Part shown: positions 61,975 to 64,000 of the stretch, in pieces
Layout of the letters: every line of letters starts with the position of its first letter
How positions within the stretch are numbered: position 1 is the first letter of the stretch
Assembly (NCBI GenBank): GCA_963790075.1
Contig: CAWBNG010000008.1
Coordinates: forward strand, 62,001 to 126,000
Direction: 5' to 3'
DNA from: CAYOUV01 sp963790075
Lineage (GTDB): Bacteria > Chloroflexota > Anaerolineae > Anaerolineales > Villigracilaceae
DNA length: 64,000 nucleotides
Notes under the pieces: model-generated
Told to the model about the DNA's origin: nothing
The model's database searches: none
The model's input: the letters and a program-made list of their open reading frames with translations, nothing else
Program-made: the position numbers and the translations under genes

Positions 61975-62838
61975 CTATGACCTGGCGGGTGGCATCCCCA
62001 CCAGGTAAGCTTTCCAATTCAGTGCTTCCAGTGAGGGGACGGCCGGATAGCCGGGCCGCATCTCGTGGATGGTATAGCCGGCCTCGGTCAGTTTCTCCCA
62101 GGCAACCCTGGCGGCCTCGGGGCCGTGTAGTTCCAGCAGCATCAACGGGGGGGTCTCTTTCAGGATGCGCGCCATACCGGGCAAAGCCAGCACCTCGCCG
62201 CCCTCGATATCCATTTTGAGAGCCTGCGGGGACGGGTTGCCCTGTGCAAAGACAAAGTCATCCAGGGCGAGGCCGGGGACGGTCACTTCAGCCTGGTAGG
62301 GTTCGTCGCGCCCAGCCGAACCGGCAGCCTTGCCCATCCCGCCCGAGGCATGGACCAGAAAGGTCACCGGCCGGGTCGAGTCCGTGACAGCTCCGGCATA
62401 GACACTTACCTGTGCCTCCAACCCGTTGAGTTCGAGATTCTTCCGCAGGCGTTCGACGTTCCCCGGCAAAGCCTCAAAAGCAAAGACGCGGCCCTGATCC
62501 CCAACCGCCCTGGCCAGGATAGTCGTGACGTAGCCGATATTGGCACCGACATCGTAGACCAGCATGCCAGGCGCGATCAGCTCGCGCACCGCTGCCTGGA
62601 GTTCGGGTTCGTAAGTACCCAGCCAGTAATCCTTTTCGGTTTGCAGGTCGAGCCAGAATTTGTAACCCGCCAAATTCCCGGCTGCGATTTCGACCACCGT
62701 CAAGCCCGACGGAGCCACCTTGTTCAATGAGCCACGGATCAGACGCGCCAGCGGTTCGATACGATAGATGACCCGCTTGACCGGGGCCGGCAGGATGCGG
62801 GCGGTGAAGGATGCGATCGACAACAATGGATTGGACAT
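61975..62838 (-). CDS. FkbM family methyltransferase
   Basis: 287 residues. Rossmann methyltransferase with VYDVGANIGYVTTIL (SAM motif I), VFAFEALPGNVERLRKNLEL, and ALKMDIEGGEVLALPGM, the FkbM pattern. FkbM enzymes O-methylate sugars or polyketides; here a methylated glycan is likely from the context of glycosyltransferase genes on both sides. Confidence 0.9.
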   Translation of the reverse strand: MSNPLLSIASFTARILPAPVKRVIYRIEPLARLIRGSLNKVAPSGLTVVEIAAGNLAGYKFWLDLQTEKDYWLGTYEPELQAAVRELIAPGMLVYDVGANIGYVTTILARAVGDQGRVFAFEALPGNVERLRKNLELNGLEAQVSVYAGAVTDSTRPVTFLVHASGGMGKAAGSAGRDEPYQAEVTVPGLALDDFVFAQGNPSPQALKMDIEGGEVLALPGMARILKETPPLMLLELHGPEAARVAWEKLTEAGYTIHEMRPGYPAVPSLEALNWKAYLVGMPPARS

Positions 62839-62841
62839 AAA

Positions 62842-63285
62842 TCAGTTGCGAGGCTCGACGTGCGGAGCATGATAAGCCGGAGATTTGTGCACGTGCACCA
62901 CTTTCCATTCCCCTTCCAGTTTGACCATCACGCGCGTTTCGTTGTGAGCCGCCACCTGCACCCCGTCCGCCGAAGACGTACTGGTCAGCAGGGTGTAGCT
63001 GGTAATGGCCGCATCACCGTAACGCTGGATGTGCAGGTTGGATAGGTCGAAGCGCGTCACAGCTTGCGCGCCCCTCCCTTCGGCGCCGAAGACCGTGCTG
63101 CTGCGGTCATTGGCGGTCATCATAAATTCGTGAAAAGGCAGCCCGTCTATCCGGTGTGGTGTGACCCACCATTCGTACAGCGTCAAATCTTCGCCGGTCG
63201 TCCGGGAATAGGTTTCGACGTCGTTGTCCTGGATGGCTTGCAGATGCTTGCGTAAGAATTCGTATACTTCGGGATCGTGTGCCAT
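62842..63285 (-). CDS. NTF2/SnoaL-like protein
   Basis: 147 residues from the ATG at 63285 (GGAGG five bases upstream). Pattern of the NTF2 superfamily: MAHDPEVYEFLRKHLQAIQD, YEWWVTPHRIDGLPFHEFMM, and a C-terminal strand pair ETRVMVKLEGEWKVVHVHKS. Many such proteins are small-ligand enzymes or binders. Unusual inside a glycan cluster, and its tight spacing to both neighbours suggests shared transcription. Confidence 0.75.
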   Translation of the reverse strand: MAHDPEVYEFLRKHLQAIQDNDVETYSRTTGEDLTLYEWWVTPHRIDGLPFHEFMMTANDRSSTVFGAEGRGAQAVTRFDLSNLHIQRYGDAAITSYTLLTSTSSADGVQVAAHNETRVMVKLEGEWKVVHVHKSPAYHAPHVEPRN

Positions 63286-63286
63286 A

Positions 63287-64000
63287 TCAACCTCCAGGTA
63301 AGAGAACTTCGAGATAGCGGTCAACCATGTTATCCAATCCCAGGGCGGATGTGGCGTGCGCTCGCGCCCCAGCCTGGAATTTGGGCAGGTCGTGCAGGAT
63401 TTCAGCAGCCGCGTCGGCCAGGGAGATCATGTCCGGCGGATCGAGATTCCACGGATCGCCGCCGTACGGGACCACCCGACCGGCACTGGCGGGTACCAGT
63501 TCGGACAGCGCGCCGGTGTTAAAGGCCACCACCGGCAAGCCGCAGGCCAGAGCCTCGATCACCGAATTCGGGCAGGCCGGGTGAAGGTCTCCGGAGAAAA
63601 GGATGTGTGCCGAGCGGTCGAGCTGCGGGATCGACTCGTGCGGAACCTGTCCGCTCCAGATGATAGGTACACGGCTGTGGGAGCTCCATTCAGCTTGCTG
63701 CGCCTGCGAGACCTTGCCAACCAGCATCAGTTCCATCGGAAAGCCGTGCTGGCCAGACAGCAATTCAGCCAGTTTGACCGCACTTTCCAGTCCCATATCG
63801 TAGCCGCCGCCCAGACTGCCCTCGACCACCAAAAGACGATAGCGATCGGGCGGGCGCTGGCCAGGTCCGTCGGGCGAATACAAGCCCAGGTCCACGCCGT
63901 TGTGGATCACGCTGTAGGCTACGCGGGTAGGTTTGTACCAGTCTTCCCACCATTTGCGCGAGAACTCACTCTGGTAGACGATCTGATTCGCCAGGTAGCG
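63287..64000 (-). CDS. GT4-type glycosyltransferase (5'-partial)
   Basis: 238 codons visible; the frame stays open to the window edge (RYLANQIVYQSEFSRKWW near the edge), so the start lies beyond. Contains SVIHNGVDLGLY, LLVVEGSLGGGYDMGL, the middle LVGKVSQAQQAEW and the typical SGDLHPACPNSVIEALACGLPVVAFN (acceptor end of GT4 with a Glu at E-x7-E). Probably transfers a sugar in the glycan pathway. The last codon and the next gene ATG are separated by one base. Confidence 0.85.
   Translation of the reverse strand, partial: RYLANQIVYQSEFSRKWWEDWYKPTRVAYSVIHNGVDLGLYSPDGPGQRPPDRYRLLVVEGSLGGGYDMGLESAVKLAELLSGQHGFPMELMLVGKVSQAQQAEWSSHSRVPIIWSGQVPHESIPQLDRSAHILFSGDLHPACPNSVIEALACGLPVVAFNTGALSELVPASAGRVVPYGGDPWNLDPPDMISLADAAAEILHDLPKFQAGARAHATSALGLDNMVDRYLEVLLPGG

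Noticed and set aside
1..64000. tRNA genes, rRNA genes, CRISPR arrays, insertion sequences, integrases
   Set aside because: No cloverleaf with a TTCRA arm and CCA end, no repeat-spacer pattern and no transposase or recombinase motifs were seen on either strand.

Overview
The window is a dense, roughly 57% G+C bacterial chromosome segment with short intergenic gaps. No tRNA, rRNA, CRISPR array, transposase or integrase was found. Several traits fit Chloroflexota, probably the Anaerolineae: an Ycf45/SpoIIIAA-like R3H ATPase, a DUF5671 membrane protein, adjacent pdxS-pdxT, a split cytochrome b/Rieske complex beside succinate dehydrogenase, a LytR-CpsA-Psr protein, and multihaem and Asp-box lipoproteins. 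This placement is an inference; no marker gene was searched.

Layout. 1-13.4 kb: a 5'-truncated alpha-2-macroglobulin gene, then leftward housekeeping genes (rhomboid, gmk, LCP, ClbS/DfsB-like protein, tmk, R3H ATPase, GNAT, pdxT, pdxS). 13.5-18.6 kb: a rightward operon opened by a small YtrA-type GntR repressor behind a strong promoter with tandem 17-bp repeats. It encodes an SPFH protein, an SdpI-like protein, an ABC-2 exporter, a DUF4177 protein and a YhfC-like membrane protein, which together suggest an envelope or antimicrobial-peptide stress system. Two near-perfect ParB-binding parS sequences flank the sdpI-like gene. 18.7-31.7 kb: an orphan PEP-synthase N-terminal protein, dnaN, a membrane protein pair, pepF, a cupin, glutamate dehydrogenase, gatB, a crotonase and small proteins.

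31.7-41.6 kb: a leftward pyrimidine cluster (pyrD, pyrE, pyrF, pyrB, pyrC). It is interrupted between pyrD and pyrE by a more A+T-rich block with a YnbA/YnbB-like phospholipid pair and a VTT-like membrane protein. A decayed second pyrE 3' end and a 23-nt direct repeat mark the block, which points to acquisition by recombination. pyrC encodes a CAD-like dihydroorotase and is preceded by a consensus promoter and an intrinsic terminator, so attenuation is possible.

41.9-56.5 kb: energy metabolism. NADP-type isocitrate dehydrogenase, an Asp-box lipoprotein followed by a pentahaem c-type lipoprotein, a nitrilase/methyltransferase pair, then a bc-type complex (Rieske, cytochrome b, and a cytochrome b C-terminal subunit fused to two haem-c domains) divergent from sdhCDAB. 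Succinate oxidation and quinol oxidation are therefore encoded side by side. 56.6-64 kb: a large modular C39-like/muramidase/SH3 protein without a visible signal peptide, then a leftward glycan or glycolipid cluster (two GT4 glycosyltransferases, a GT-C-like membrane protein, an FkbM methyltransferase and an NTF2-like protein). The last gene runs off the right edge.

Start sites were chosen from ribosome-binding sites and family length; several differ from the longest open frame. No similarity search was available, so family names come from motif recognition.
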